Below, one piece after another: positions 1 through 8,358 of a stretch of DNA of 64,000 bases. Every line of letters begins with the position of its first letter. The first letter of the stretch is position 1. Origin of the DNA: Streptomyces caniferus (GTDB lineage Bacteria > Actinomycetota > Actinomycetes > Streptomycetales > Streptomycetaceae); the NCBI RefSeq assembly GCF_009811555.1, contig NZ_BLIN01000005.1, positions 1,931,501 to 1,995,500 of the forward strand. The letters run 5' to 3'. The notes under the pieces were generated by a model. The model saw only the letters and a list, made by a program, of their open reading frames with translations, searched no databases and was not told where the DNA came from. Both the position numbers and the translations under genes were made by a program.

Positions 1-191
1 CGTTCGCCCGCGGCTTCGTGGACGACCCGAGCGCCTACGACCCCGCCGACTACCCGCACCTGGGCCGGGCCCACCTTCTGGCGGAGCATCAGCGCCAGGT
101 GGACGAGGGGGCGTTCGAGACCGGGCTGCGGGCGCTGGTGGACGGTCTGGCGCTGCAGCACCCGGAACTCCTGCCGCCTAAGGGCGGCTGA
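1..191 (+). CDS. TetR-family regulator, C-terminal end (partial)
   Basis: The open frame enters from the left edge and ends at TGA 189-191, leaving about 62 residues, including FVDDPSAYDPADYPHLGRAH, and ending PELLPPKGG. This acidic, alpha-helical tail looks like the ligand-binding C-terminus of a TetR/AcrR repressor. The HTH lies outside the window, so the family call rests on style alone. It converges on the MHS transporter and faces the dehydrogenase cluster. It is therefore a candidate regulator of that cluster and of the palindrome at 4467-4485 (inference). Confidence 0.55.
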   Translation, partial: FARGFVDDPSAYDPADYPHLGRAHLLAEHQRQVDEGAFETGLRALVDGLALQHPELLPPKGG

Positions 192-243
192 CCGCCCCGC
201 ACAGCCCCCGGCGCACGGTCGGCCGCCGGGGAGCCGCCGGGCC

Positions 244-1617
244 TCAGCCCTGCGTGGGCGACGCCTTCGGCCGTCCGTCCGGCTCGCCCGTCGCCGCCGC
301 ACGGCGCGTGAGCAGCCAGATGGACACCAGGGCGATGACGGACAGCACCATGATGTACCCGGCCACCGCCATCGAGGTGCCGCTCGCCTCCAGCAGCAGC
401 ACCATCAGGAACGGCGCGAGGCCGCCGCCCAGGATGGCGCTGATCTGGTAGCCGAGCGAGGCGCCGGTGTAGCGCATCTCGGCGCTGAACAGCTCGGCGA
501 ACAGCGCGGCCTGCGGGCCGTACATGATGCTGAGGAAGCAGCTGCCGACGAAGGTGCCGACGGCCAGCCACAGCAGCGACGCGGTATCGATGAGCAGGAA
601 CATCGGCACCGCCCAGAGCAGCAGCCCGACGGCGCCCGCGGCGTACACCCGCAGCCGGCCGATCCGGTCGGACAGCGCGGCGGCGGCCGGGATCAGGGCG
701 AGTTGGGTGAGGCTGACCAGCAGGGAGACGGTCAGCACGGAGGTACGCCGCATCTCCAGCTCGCGGGTGGCGTAGTCCAGGACGCCGGTGATCAGGATGT
801 AGAAGGTGGCGGTGTTCACCGCGAACGAGCCGCCGGCCAGCAGGACCGTGCGGAGGTGGTGCCGCAGGATGGTGCGCAGCGGTGAACGGCGCGCCTCCTC
901 GGCCCGTTCCGCCGCCGCCGGCTTCTCCTCCGCGGCCCGGAAGGCGGGGGTCTCCTCGACATGGGTGTGGATGTAGCGGGCGAGGAGCAGCACCAGTACG
1001 CCGACGAGGAAGGGGACCCGCCAGCCCCAGGTGCCGAAGGACCGCTCGTCGGTGACCGCACCGGCCAGCAGGAAGACGGTGTTGGCGGTCATCACGCCGA
1101 GCGGCACGCCGAGTTGCACCAGCGAGCCGTAGAGACCGCGCTTGCCCTCGGGGGCGTATTCGGTGGCCATCAGCATCGCGCCGCCCCACTGGGCACCGAC
1201 CGCGAGGCCCTGGACCAGCCGCAGGACGACCAGCAGGACCGGCGCGGCCAGCCCGATGGAGTCGTAGGAGGGCAGCAGCCCGATGGCGGTGGTGGCCAGC
1301 CCCATCACGGTCAGCGCGAGCACCAGCATGGGCTTGCGGCCGCGCCGGTCGCCGAGGTGACCGGCGATCACACCGCCGACGGGACGGGCCAGAAAGCCCA
1401 CCGCGAAGGTCGCGAACGAGGCGAGGACGCCGGCGGCCCGGCTGTCCGAGGGGAAGAAGGCGGGGCCGAGGACGAGCGCGGCGGCGATTCCGAAGACGAA
1501 GTAGTCGTACCACTCGACGGCGGAGGCGAGGGCCGCGGCGGTGGCGACCCTGCGGCGGCTGCGGGAGGAGGGCGGGGTGCCGGTGGAGCCGTGAGGCGCG
1601 GAGGGGGCCGTGTCCAT
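244..1617 (-). CDS. MFS transporter, metabolite:H+ symporter (MHS) type
   Basis: A 457-residue, 12-helix transporter in the cytoplasmic membrane. Visible signatures are the N-terminal ASAVEWYDYFVFG helix typical of MHS/ShiA-like symporters, the loop GDRRGRKPML between helices 2 and 3, the RLVQGLAVGAQWGG segment of helix 4, and SDRIGRLRVY in the second half. Family members take up small organic acids or related metabolites with protons. The ATG at 1617 was chosen because GGAG lies 9 bases upstream; longer reading of the frame runs into the preceding gene. It follows the alcohol and aldehyde dehydrogenases on the same strand, so its substrate may feed or leave that oxidation route (inference). 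Confidence 0.85.
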   Translation of the reverse strand: MDTAPSAPHGSTGTPPSSRSRRRVATAAALASAVEWYDYFVFGIAAALVLGPAFFPSDSRAAGVLASFATFAVGFLARPVGGVIAGHLGDRRGRKPMLVLALTVMGLATTAIGLLPSYDSIGLAAPVLLVVLRLVQGLAVGAQWGGAMLMATEYAPEGKRGLYGSLVQLGVPLGVMTANTVFLLAGAVTDERSFGTWGWRVPFLVGVLVLLLARYIHTHVEETPAFRAAEEKPAAAERAEEARRSPLRTILRHHLRTVLLAGGSFAVNTATFYILITGVLDYATRELEMRRTSVLTVSLLVSLTQLALIPAAAALSDRIGRLRVYAAGAVGLLLWAVPMFLLIDTASLLWLAVGTFVGSCFLSIMYGPQAALFAELFSAEMRYTGASLGYQISAILGGGLAPFLMVLLLEASGTSMAVAGYIMVLSVIALVSIWLLTRRAAATGEPDGRPKASPTQG

Positions 1618-1822
1618 GCGTGCACACTCCGAGGGGGTGCGGGAAGGGAGGGGGGCGGCGCCGTGATGCCGGGCGACCGTACCGACCGGCCGGTACGGCG
1701 TCAACGGACCGCGCGGCACGAGTTTTTCCGGTGGCCGGACGGCACCGGCCGGGGCGCCTTCCGCACCCCGGCCCTCCTCGCCGGCCGCCCGGAAGACGAC
1801 CGGCCCGCGGCCGGGATGCCGT

Positions 1823-2905
1823 CTAGAACACGACCAGCGCCCGCCCGCCCTTGCCCGCCAGCATCGCGTCGAAGGCGGCCGGGATGCCGTCCAGGCCGAT
1901 CCGCTCGGTGACCAGTGCGGACAGGTCGAGCGCGCCGGAGCGGACATGTCCGGCGATGACCGGGAGGTCGCGGGCGGGGTCGCTGTTGCCGTAGACACAG
2001 CCGGAGAGCGTCCGGCCGAAGTAGAAGAGCTCCAGGGCGGAGAAGGCGACCTGCTGGTCCTGCCCGCCGATGCCGACGACCGTCGTACGGCCGCCGCGCC
2101 GGGTCGCCGACCAGGCCGTACGGATGGTGTCGGCGCGGCCCACGCACTCCACGGCGACGTCGGCGCCCACTCCCGAGGTGAGCTTGCGGATCCGCTTGGC
2201 GGTGTCGTCGCCCGCCACCACGAACTCCGTGGCGCCCGCCGCGCGGGCCAGCTCCTCCTTCTCCGGCGAGACGTCCACCGCCACGATCGGCCCGGCGCCG
2301 GCGATCCGCGCCGCCTGCAGCGTGGCCAGGCCCACCCCGCCGACGCCGAAGACCGCCACCGACTCCCCGGCACGCACCCGGGCACTGTGGTGCACGGCGC
2401 CCCAGCCGGTGAGCACCGCGCAGCCGAGCAGCGCCGCGTCGGCGAGCGGCACCCCGTCCGGCAGCGGCAGCGCGGCCCGCGCGGGCACCACGGTCTCCTC
2501 GGCGAACGCGGCGGTGCCCAGGCCCGGGTAGAGGTCGGTGGCGTCGGCGGCGAGCGTGGCGTACGGGGCGTCCGCGGCGCGGCCCGCGTGGGCGCACAGC
2601 CAGGGCTCGGCCAGCCCGCAGAAGTGGCAGTCGCCGCAGGAGGGCGCCCAGTTGAGGACGACCTGGTCACCGGGGGCCACCGTGGTCACATCGGGACCCA
2701 CCGCGGTGACGGTGCCCGCGCCCTCGTGCCCGAGGACGGCCGGGGCCGGCTGGCGCAGGGTGCCGTTGGACAGGGACAGATCGGAGTGGCAGACACCGGC
2801 GGCGGCGAGCCGGATGCGGACCTGGCCGGGGCCGGGCTCGGGCAGGTCGATCTCGGCGACCCGCAACGGGGCGTTCACGGCGGACAGTACGGCGGCGCGG
2901 ACCAC
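1823..2905 (-). CDS. Zinc-dependent alcohol dehydrogenase (MDR family)
   Basis: A 360-residue NAD(P)-dependent medium-chain dehydrogenase. From the chosen start, the catalytic zinc ligands are Cys39 (GVCHSD) and His60/Glu61 (GHEG). The structural zinc cysteines are 90, 93, 96 and 104 (CGDCHFC...C). A Rossmann motif GVGGVGLATLQ follows. All key residues are present, so an active enzyme is expected. The GTG start at 2905 has GAGGAG 7 bases upstream and gives the usual family length; an in-frame upstream ATG would add a low-complexity extension. It lies downstream of the aldehyde dehydrogenase, and together they could oxidise an alcohol through the aldehyde to an acid. The substrate cannot be told from sequence. 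Confidence 0.88.
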   Translation of the reverse strand: MVRAAVLSAVNAPLRVAEIDLPEPGPGQVRIRLAAAGVCHSDLSLSNGTLRQPAPAVLGHEGAGTVTAVGPDVTTVAPGDQVVLNWAPSCGDCHFCGLAEPWLCAHAGRAADAPYATLAADATDLYPGLGTAAFAEETVVPARAALPLPDGVPLADAALLGCAVLTGWGAVHHSARVRAGESVAVFGVGGVGLATLQAARIAGAGPIVAVDVSPEKEELARAAGATEFVVAGDDTAKRIRKLTSGVGADVAVECVGRADTIRTAWSATRRGGRTTVVGIGGQDQQVAFSALELFYFGRTLSGCVYGNSDPARDLPVIAGHVRSGALDLSALVTERIGLDGIPAAFDAMLAGKGGRALVVF

Positions 2906-2977
2906 GGGAGAACTCCTCGGGACGGAGGACAGAAGACGGGACGACGGAGGACGGGGACTGGCGGGAAGCGCGGGAAG

Positions 2978-3021
2978 GGCGGGCGTCGCGGCGGGGTGCG
3001 GCACCGGCCGCGACGCCCGCC
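2978..3021 (-). terminator. 15-bp perfect hairpin after the aldehyde dehydrogenase
   Basis: GGCGGGCGTCGCGGC at 2978-2992 pairs perfectly with 3007-3021 across a 14-base loop. It starts 12 bases past the aldehyde dehydrogenase stop codon on the minus strand and precedes the alcohol dehydrogenase. It may terminate or attenuate transcription between the two genes. There is no U-tract, as is common in this genus. Confidence 0.6.
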
Positions 3022-3032
3022 GCGCGGCCGGA

Positions 3033-4427
3033 TCAGAACTGCAGCGACTTGGTCTGCAGGTACTCGCTCAGCCCGTGCGGCCCCAGCTCGCGGCCGACGC
3101 CGGACTGCTTGTAACCGCCGAACGGGGCAAGGGGGTTGAACCGGCCCCCGTTGATGTCGACCTGGCCGGTGTCCAGCCGGCGGGCGAAGGCGACCGCCTC
3201 GGCGTCGTCGCCCGCCCAGACCGCGCCGGCCAGCCCGTAGACGGTGTCGTTGGCGATCCGGACGGCGTCGTCCTCGTCCTCGTACCGCAGGATCGACAGG
3301 ACCGGGCCGAAGATCTCCTCCTGGGCGAGGGTCATCTCCGAGGTGACGTCGGCGAAGACGGTCGGCGCGACGTAGTAGCCCGCCCCCGCGGGCGCCTCCG
3401 GGCCGCCCGCGACGACCCGCGCGCCCTCGGCGATGCCCCGCTCGATGCAGCCGCGCACCCGGTCCCGCTGCGCGGCGTTGACCAGCGGGCCGACCTTCTC
3501 CCCGGGCACGTACTTGGCGGCCGCCGCCGTCGCCAGCTCGACGGCCTCGTCGTACTGGTCCGTGTGGACCAGCATCCGGGTCCAGGCGCTGCAGGTCTGG
3601 CCCGAGTTGGCCATGACGTTGGCGACGCCGACCGCGACCGCCTTGGGCAGGTCGGCGCCGGGCAGGATGACGTTGGCGGACTTGCCGCCCAGCTCCAGCG
3701 CCACCCGCTTGACCGCGGCGCCCGCGAGGGCACCGATCCGCTTGCCGACGGCCGTCGAGCCGGTGAAGGAGACCAGGTCGACGCCCTCGTGCTCGGCGAG
3801 CGCCTGTCCGGCGACCGGCCCGAGGCCGGTGACGAGGTTGAAGACACCGGCGGGTATCCCGGCCGCGTCGACGCACTCGGCGAAGAGCTGGGCGACCAGC
3901 GGGGTGTCCTCGGCGGGTTTGAGCACCACCGTGCAGCCGGCCGCGAGTGCCGGCGCTACCTTGGCGACGACCTGGTGCAGCGGATAGTTCCAGGGCGTGA
4001 TCGCGCCCACCACCCCGACCGGTTCGTGGAGCACGGTGGAGTTGCCGATCCTCTCCTCGAAGGAGTGGGTGCCGGCCAGTTCGGCGTACGAGCCGCAGAC
4101 CGCGACCGGCACCCCGGCGTGCACCCTCGTGCTGAAGGCGAGCGGCGAGCCGAGTTCGGCGGTGACGGTCTCGGCGATCTCCCCGGCGCGGTCGGCGAGT
4201 TGGTCGCGCAGCGCGGCCAGCCGGGCCGCGCGCTCCTGGGGCGCGGTGGCGGCCCAGCCCGGCAGCGCCGCGCGGGCGGCCCGGACCGCGGCGTCCACGT
4301 CCTGCGCCGAGCCGGCCGGGACGGTGGCGATGACCTGCCCGTCGGCCGGGTTGACGACCTCGATCGTGCCGCTGCCCTCGGCGGGCCGCCAGCTTCCGTC
4401 GATGTACATCGCGTCGTGCTGCTTCAC
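3033..4427 (-). CDS. NAD(P)-dependent aldehyde dehydrogenase
   Basis: A 464-residue ALDH superfamily enzyme that oxidises an aldehyde to a carboxylate in the cytoplasm. Catalytic Cys279 lies in SGQTCSAW and general base Glu245 in LELGGKSA; the 34-residue spacing is the family norm. Also visible are TPWNYPLHQ, the cofactor-fold motif FTGSTAVGK and EEIFGPVLS. The GTG start at 4427 follows GGGAGG at 8 bases. A 19-bp palindrome lies 40 bases upstream, and a hairpin separates the gene from the alcohol dehydrogenase. The exact substrate is unknown. Confidence 0.9.
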   Translation of the reverse strand: MKQHDAMYIDGSWRPAEGSGTIEVVNPADGQVIATVPAGSAQDVDAAVRAARAALPGWAATAPQERAARLAALRDQLADRAGEIAETVTAELGSPLAFSTRVHAGVPVAVCGSYAELAGTHSFEERIGNSTVLHEPVGVVGAITPWNYPLHQVVAKVAPALAAGCTVVLKPAEDTPLVAQLFAECVDAAGIPAGVFNLVTGLGPVAGQALAEHEGVDLVSFTGSTAVGKRIGALAGAAVKRVALELGGKSANVILPGADLPKAVAVGVANVMANSGQTCSAWTRMLVHTDQYDEAVELATAAAAKYVPGEKVGPLVNAAQRDRVRGCIERGIAEGARVVAGGPEAPAGAGYYVAPTVFADVTSEMTLAQEEIFGPVLSILRYEDEDDAVRIANDTVYGLAGAVWAGDDAEAVAFARRLDTGQVDINGGRFNPLAPFGGYKQSGVGRELGPHGLSEYLQTKSLQF

Positions 4428-4466
4428 GTCGTGGTCCTCCCGAGGCCGGCTATGGTCATCGCACCC

Positions 4467-4485
4467 AAACTAGCGCCGGTAGTTT
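4467..4485. promoter_or_regulatory. Palindromic operator candidate, copy 1
   Basis: AAACTAGCGCCGGTAGTTT is symmetric about one base except for one mismatched pair. It sits 40 bases upstream of the aldehyde dehydrogenase start. Nearly the same sequence lies 37 bases upstream of the glutaryl-CoA-type dehydrogenase (57934-57952). The symmetry and length fit a TetR-type dimer site. Confidence 0.6.
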
Positions 4486-4588
4486 TGCGGGCGCCAGGGC
4501 CACCGCACACGAGGGGGTGAGGGTCGCCACGAGCCTAAGGGGCGGCCGCGGTGCCGCGCCTTGGCCGACGGCGACAACTTTCCCCGGG

Positions 4589-5885
4589 TCAGCCCGGGGT
4601 ATCCCGCCTTGCCGCGCACCGCGGTTGCCGTCCGCTCCGTACGCCCCGCGACGGCACGGCGGGGCCGCCGGGCGCCTGCCCCGTACGGGCGGCCAGCCCG
4701 GCGGAGGCCAGCAGCAGCGCCCCGAGCAGGACGAAGGGCGCGGCGGTGCCCGCGAGGCCGGCCAGCAGTCCGGCGCCGGCGGGGGCGGCGACCTGGCCGA
4801 GCCGGTTGCCGGTCAGGCGGAGCGCCAGCGCCGTGCTGCGGGCCCGGTCGGGGGCGGCCTGGACGACGGTCGTCATCGACAGCGGCTGGCCGACGCCCAG
4901 ACAGAAGCCGAGCGCGGCGAGCATCGCCGCGAGCCCCGCGACCGGGACCGGCAGCACCAGCCCCCCGCACAGCTGCCGGCCATCAGCGCGGTGCGGCCCA
5001 GCCACCGGATCATCGGCGTCATCACCAGCCGGCAGGCGATGGTGGCCGCGGCCCGCAGGCTGAGCAGCAGGCCGATGGTCGTGGGGGCGATGGCCCGGTC
5101 CTCGCCGATGACGGGGAGATAGGCGGTGAGGATGTCCGTCGCGGAGAGCACGGCCAGGCTCATGAAGATGCCGGCCGGCACACCACGGGTGCGCAGGATG
5201 CCGCGCACCGGGACCGGGGGTCCGGCCGTCCGGTCCGCGGCGCCCGGCGTCACGGCGCGGGTGCGCTGTTCCAGGCGCCAGAGCGAGGCGTAGGAGAGGG
5301 CGGCGACGGCGCCCGAGACGAGCAGGGCAGCGGCGCTCGTCGGGGCCATCCGGCCGTCGCGCTCCGAGATGACGAGCCCGGCGGCGACCGGGCCGATCAG
5401 CTGGCCCAGGGAGGCGCCGATGGTGAAGTGGCCGAAGTTGCGGTCGCGGTCCTCGGGGGCGCTGCGGCGGGCGACGATCGACTGGGCGCCGATGACGAAG
5501 CAGAGGTGCCCCAGCCCCATCACACCGCTCCAGGCGGCCATCACCGGCAGCGAACCGGCCAGACCGCTGAGCGCACAGCCACCGCTGATCAGCGCCACCC
5601 CGACGACCAGCAGCGGAGCGCAGCGGCCGTGGTCGGTACGGCGGCCGAGCGGGACGGCGACGAGCAGCGGCAACAGTGCGTAGACGGCGGTGATCACGCC
5701 GATGGCGCGTTCTTCCCCAAGCTCTCAACTACGTTCGAGCAGGGGAGACCCCAACCGCCCAGGGCGAGGGCCCGGTAGGAGACGGCCGGCCTGGCCATGC
5801 TCACCGCTCCCTGGGCGAAGGAGAAGGTGAGGACCAGGCGCAGCAGCCATCCCCTGCCGGGCCTCGCGGTACCGGTGGCGGTCAT
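4589..5885 (-). pseudogene. MFS transporter, broken by two frame disruptions
   Basis: Three reading frames are needed to recover one MFS protein. The ATG at 5885 begins MTATGTARPGRGW and reaches RALALGG. The frame is then lost in a 43-bp palindromic repeat at 5712-5754. It resumes near 5697 as GVITAVYALLPLLVAVPLGRRTDHG and runs to about 4975 (RTALMAGS). A second shift is then needed to enter the frame reading LCGGLVLPVPVAG down to TGA 4589-4591. The ATG directly abuts the stop of the CitMHS gene, suggesting former co-transcription. The second shift lies by a run of G and could be a sequencing error; the first coincides with the repeat and looks real. A small CCCCGGG hairpin overlaps the stop. 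Confidence 0.8.
5712..5754. repeat. Short interspersed repeat inside the MFS pseudogene
   Basis: On the minus strand it begins with TTGGGGTCTCCCC, runs through GAACGTAGTTGAGAGC and ends TTGGGGAAG. It replaces the part of the transporter where about ten residues between RALALG and GVITAVYALLP are expected, and it changes the reading frame. It resembles the repeats at 12479-12513 and 44359-44395. Confidence 0.65.
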
Positions 5886-7343
5886 CTAGAGGATGCCGAA
5901 GAGCACACCGGCGCACAGGACCACCAGGGAGGTCAGCGCGGCCCACTTGACGGTGAACTTGGTGTGGTCGCCGAACTCGACCTTGGCCATGCCGACGAGG
6001 ACGTAGACGGCGGGGACCAGCGGGCTGGACATGTGCAGGGCCTGGCCGACGAGCGAGGCACGGGCGATCTCGATGGGGGCCACACCGTGCGCGGCGCCGG
6101 CCTCGGCGAGGATCGGGACGATGCCGAAGTAGAAACCGTCGTTGGACATGAAGTAGGTCAGCGGGATGCTGAGGATGCCGGTGACGAGCCCCATGTGCGG
6201 GCCGAGGGCGTCGGGGATGCCGCTGACCAGCCAGCGCGCCATGTGCTCGACCATGCCGGTGCCGGTGAGCACGCCGGTGAAGACGGCGGCGGCGAAGACC
6301 ATCCCGGACACGTTGAGGACGTTCTCGGCGTGGGCGGCGACGCGGGCCTTCTGGTCCTTCATGTGCGGGAAGTTGACGGTGAGGGCGAGCGCCGCGCCGA
6401 GGAGGAAGAGGACCGGGATCGGCATGACCTGCAGGATCAGCAGGGTGAGCAGCGCGATGGTGAGCGCGGCGTTGAACCAGTAGAGCTTGGGGCGCAGGGT
6501 GGCGCGCTCCGGGTCCAGGACCTGGAGGCCGTCATCGTCGTCGGCCCCGGTGGCCGCATCGCGGTCCGCGTCGGCCTCGGCGTCGGCGTCGGTGCCCGCG
6601 CCGCCTGCTCCCAGCCGCGCACCGGTCCCGGTGCCCCCCGTGCCGCCGGCGCCCGCGCCGACCAGGACCTGCTCGGTCTCCTTCTCGTCCGCGGTCCCGG
6701 TCACCAGCCGGGTGTCGCCGAGGGTCAGGACGCCGAGCCGCTTGCGCTCGCGCCGGCCGAGGACGTAGGCGAGGGCGAAGACCGCGACCAGGCCGACCGC
6801 CAGGGCGGGGATCATCGGGACGAAGATGTCGCCGGCGTCGAGCTTGAGTGCGGTGGCGGCGCGGGCGGTCGGGCCGCCCCAGGGAAGGGTGTTCATCACG
6901 CCGTTGGCAGTGGCGGCGACACCGGTCATGACCACGAGGCTCATCTTCAGCCGCTTGTAGAGCGGGTAGAGCGCCGAGACCGTGATCATGAAGGTGGTGG
7001 AGCCGTCGCCGTCGAGCGAGACGATCGCGGCGAGCAGGGCCGTGCCGACCACCACCCGCACCGGATCGGCTTTGCAGAACTTCAGGATGCCGCGGACGAT
7101 CGGGTCGAAGAGACCGACGTCGATCATCACCCCGAAGTAGATGATGGCGAACATCAGCATCGCGGCCGTGGGGGCCAGGTCGCCGATGCCCTTGAGGACG
7201 TAGTCGCCCAGGTGCGCGCCCTGTCCGACCAGGATGCAGAACAGCGCGGGGATGAGCACCAGCGCGGCCATCGGTGACATCTTCTTCATCATGATCAGCA
7301 CCAGGAAGGTGGCGATCATGACAAATCCGAGGATTGTCAGCAT
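5886..7343 (-). CDS. CitMHS family citrate/metal-citrate transporter
   Basis: A 485-residue membrane protein of the CitMHS family, which takes up citrate complexed with divalent metal by proton symport. It opens MLTILGFVMIATFLVLIMMKKMSP and contains SLDGDGSTTFMITVSALYPL, WGGPTARAATAL and the late TYFMSNDGFYFGIVPILAEAG segment. An acidic, Gly/Ala/Asp-rich cytoplasmic loop (around residues 225-285) is longer than usual. The ATG at 7343 is chosen because GTGAGG lies upstream and the protein then starts at the first helix. A promoter with a TTGTTAACAA palindrome precedes it. The upstream TetR gene is in the same direction, and the MFS pseudogene follows with no gap. Confidence 0.9.
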   Translation of the reverse strand: MLTILGFVMIATFLVLIMMKKMSPMAALVLIPALFCILVGQGAHLGDYVLKGIGDLAPTAAMLMFAIIYFGVMIDVGLFDPIVRGILKFCKADPVRVVVGTALLAAIVSLDGDGSTTFMITVSALYPLYKRLKMSLVVMTGVAATANGVMNTLPWGGPTARAATALKLDAGDIFVPMIPALAVGLVAVFALAYVLGRRERKRLGVLTLGDTRLVTGTADEKETEQVLVGAGAGGTGGTGTGARLGAGGAGTDADAEADADRDAATGADDDDGLQVLDPERATLRPKLYWFNAALTIALLTLLILQVMPIPVLFLLGAALALTVNFPHMKDQKARVAAHAENVLNVSGMVFAAAVFTGVLTGTGMVEHMARWLVSGIPDALGPHMGLVTGILSIPLTYFMSNDGFYFGIVPILAEAGAAHGVAPIEIARASLVGQALHMSSPLVPAVYVLVGMAKVEFGDHTKFTVKWAALTSLVVLCAGVLFGIL

Positions 7344-7398
7344 TAGGGGTACCTCACGTTCGCCCTTGAACAACTGCCGGGGGGTGGCGGTTCAGGCG

Positions 7399-7428
7399 AC
7401 GTTAGGTCCCGCAAACTTTTGTTAACAA
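7399..7428 (-). promoter_or_regulatory. Promoter and palindrome of the CitMHS gene
   Basis: On the minus strand TTGTTA (plus 7423-7428) and TAACGT (plus 7399-7404) are 18 bases apart and resemble -35 and -10 elements. The perfect palindrome TTGTTAACAA (7419-7428) overlaps the -35. A repressor binding there could block the polymerase; the upstream TetR is one candidate (inference). Confidence 0.5.
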
Positions 7429-7521
7429 GGTCTTGACGCGCGAGCAATACGAGCAAAACCCCAGGTCAATGCGGATCTCCCCGGAAGGGCGTGCGCACAA
7501 GCGGCACCCCCGGCACCCGGC

Positions 7522-8199
7522 CTACCCCTGCCCCTCCCCCGCGCCCTCCCCCGCCGCGCCCGTCCCGTCCAGATAGCGCGCCAGATAGGCCCGGAGCAGT
7601 TCCTTGGTCTCCGTGACGATGGCGGGATCACCGGCCGGGTCGGTACGGAAGGCGAGCTGGAGCAGGGCGTCGGCCGTCTCGACGCCGACCAGGAAGGCGG
7701 TGCGCAGCCGCTCGTCGGCGGTGTCCAGGCCGAGCGGGCCCGCGAAGAGGGCGCGCAGCCGGTCGGCGACCTCGTAATTGGCCTGCCGCGCGGCCTGCGG
7801 GGCGGGGACGGTGAACTCCACCAGGGCGAAACCCGGCATCGTCCGCTTCATGGCGAGGTATTCGTCGACCACCACGTCCATCGCGCGGCGCCACTGCAGC
7901 GGCTGGTCGGCCGGGGCGGTCAGCCGGGCGGTGATGCGGTCCGCGTAGGCGTCGAGATTGCGCCGGGCCAGGGCCTCGGCCATCGCGCGCTTGTTGGGGA
8001 AGAAACGGTAGACCGAGCCGATCGGGACCCCGGCGCGGCCGGCCACCGCCCGGGTGCTCAGCTCGTCGTATCCGGCCTCCTCCAGGACTTCGGCACAGGC
8101 GTCCAGGATTCTGGCCAGGCGCTGGGCGCTGCGCCGCTGGACGGGCGCACGGCGCAGGGCGACGGACGGTGTGGCGGGGCGGGGAGTCGGCTGCTGCAC
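7522..8199 (-). CDS. TetR/AcrR-family transcriptional regulator
   Basis: A 225-residue repressor. The N-terminal HTH (about residues 25-70) reads TRAVAGRAGVPIGSVYRFFPNKRAMAEAL; the rest is a helical ligand-binding domain. The GTG start at 8199 precedes a basic arm, LRRAPVQRRSAQRLARIL, common in the family. It is divergent from hmgA; the intervening gap holds the hmgA promoter and an inverted repeat overlapping its -10. It also lies upstream of the citrate transporter. Control of hmgA and of itself is the simplest inference, with the transporter as a second possible target. Confidence 0.85.
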   Translation of the reverse strand: MQQPTPRPATPSVALRRAPVQRRSAQRLARILDACAEVLEEAGYDELSTRAVAGRAGVPIGSVYRFFPNKRAMAEALARRNLDAYADRITARLTAPADQPLQWRRAMDVVVDEYLAMKRTMPGFALVEFTVPAPQAARQANYEVADRLRALFAGPLGLDTADERLRTAFLVGVETADALLQLAFRTDPAGDPAIVTETKELLRAYLARYLDGTGAAGEGAGEGQG

Positions 8200-8294
8200 C
8201 CGTCCATCCTGCCCGCCGCCAGGACGGACGGGGTCCCCCTCGGCCGCGATCCGGCCGACCGCCGCGATCCGGCCGACGCGGCCGGGAGTCTCCG

Positions 8295-8336
8295 TTGACG
8301 GCCCTCGACGGCAATCCTAAGGTCTTGCATAGGATT
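8295..8336 (+). promoter_or_regulatory. hmgA promoter with overlapping inverted-repeat operator
   Basis: TTGACG (8295-8300) and TAAGGT (8318-8323) are 17 bases apart, matching a sigma-70-type promoter toward hmgA. AATCCTA (8313-8319) and its exact reverse complement TAGGATT (8330-8336) flank a 10-base spacer, overlapping the -10 and the expected start point. This placement suits repression by the divergent TetR protein. Confidence 0.6.
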
Positions 8337-8358
8337 CCTTGAGCGGCGGGAGCACGCG

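Noticed and set aside
4970..4985. Programmed frameshift in the MFS gene
   Set aside because: There is no slippery site or downstream structure of a known type, and a second disruption exists at 5712-5754; decay or a sequencing error explains it better.
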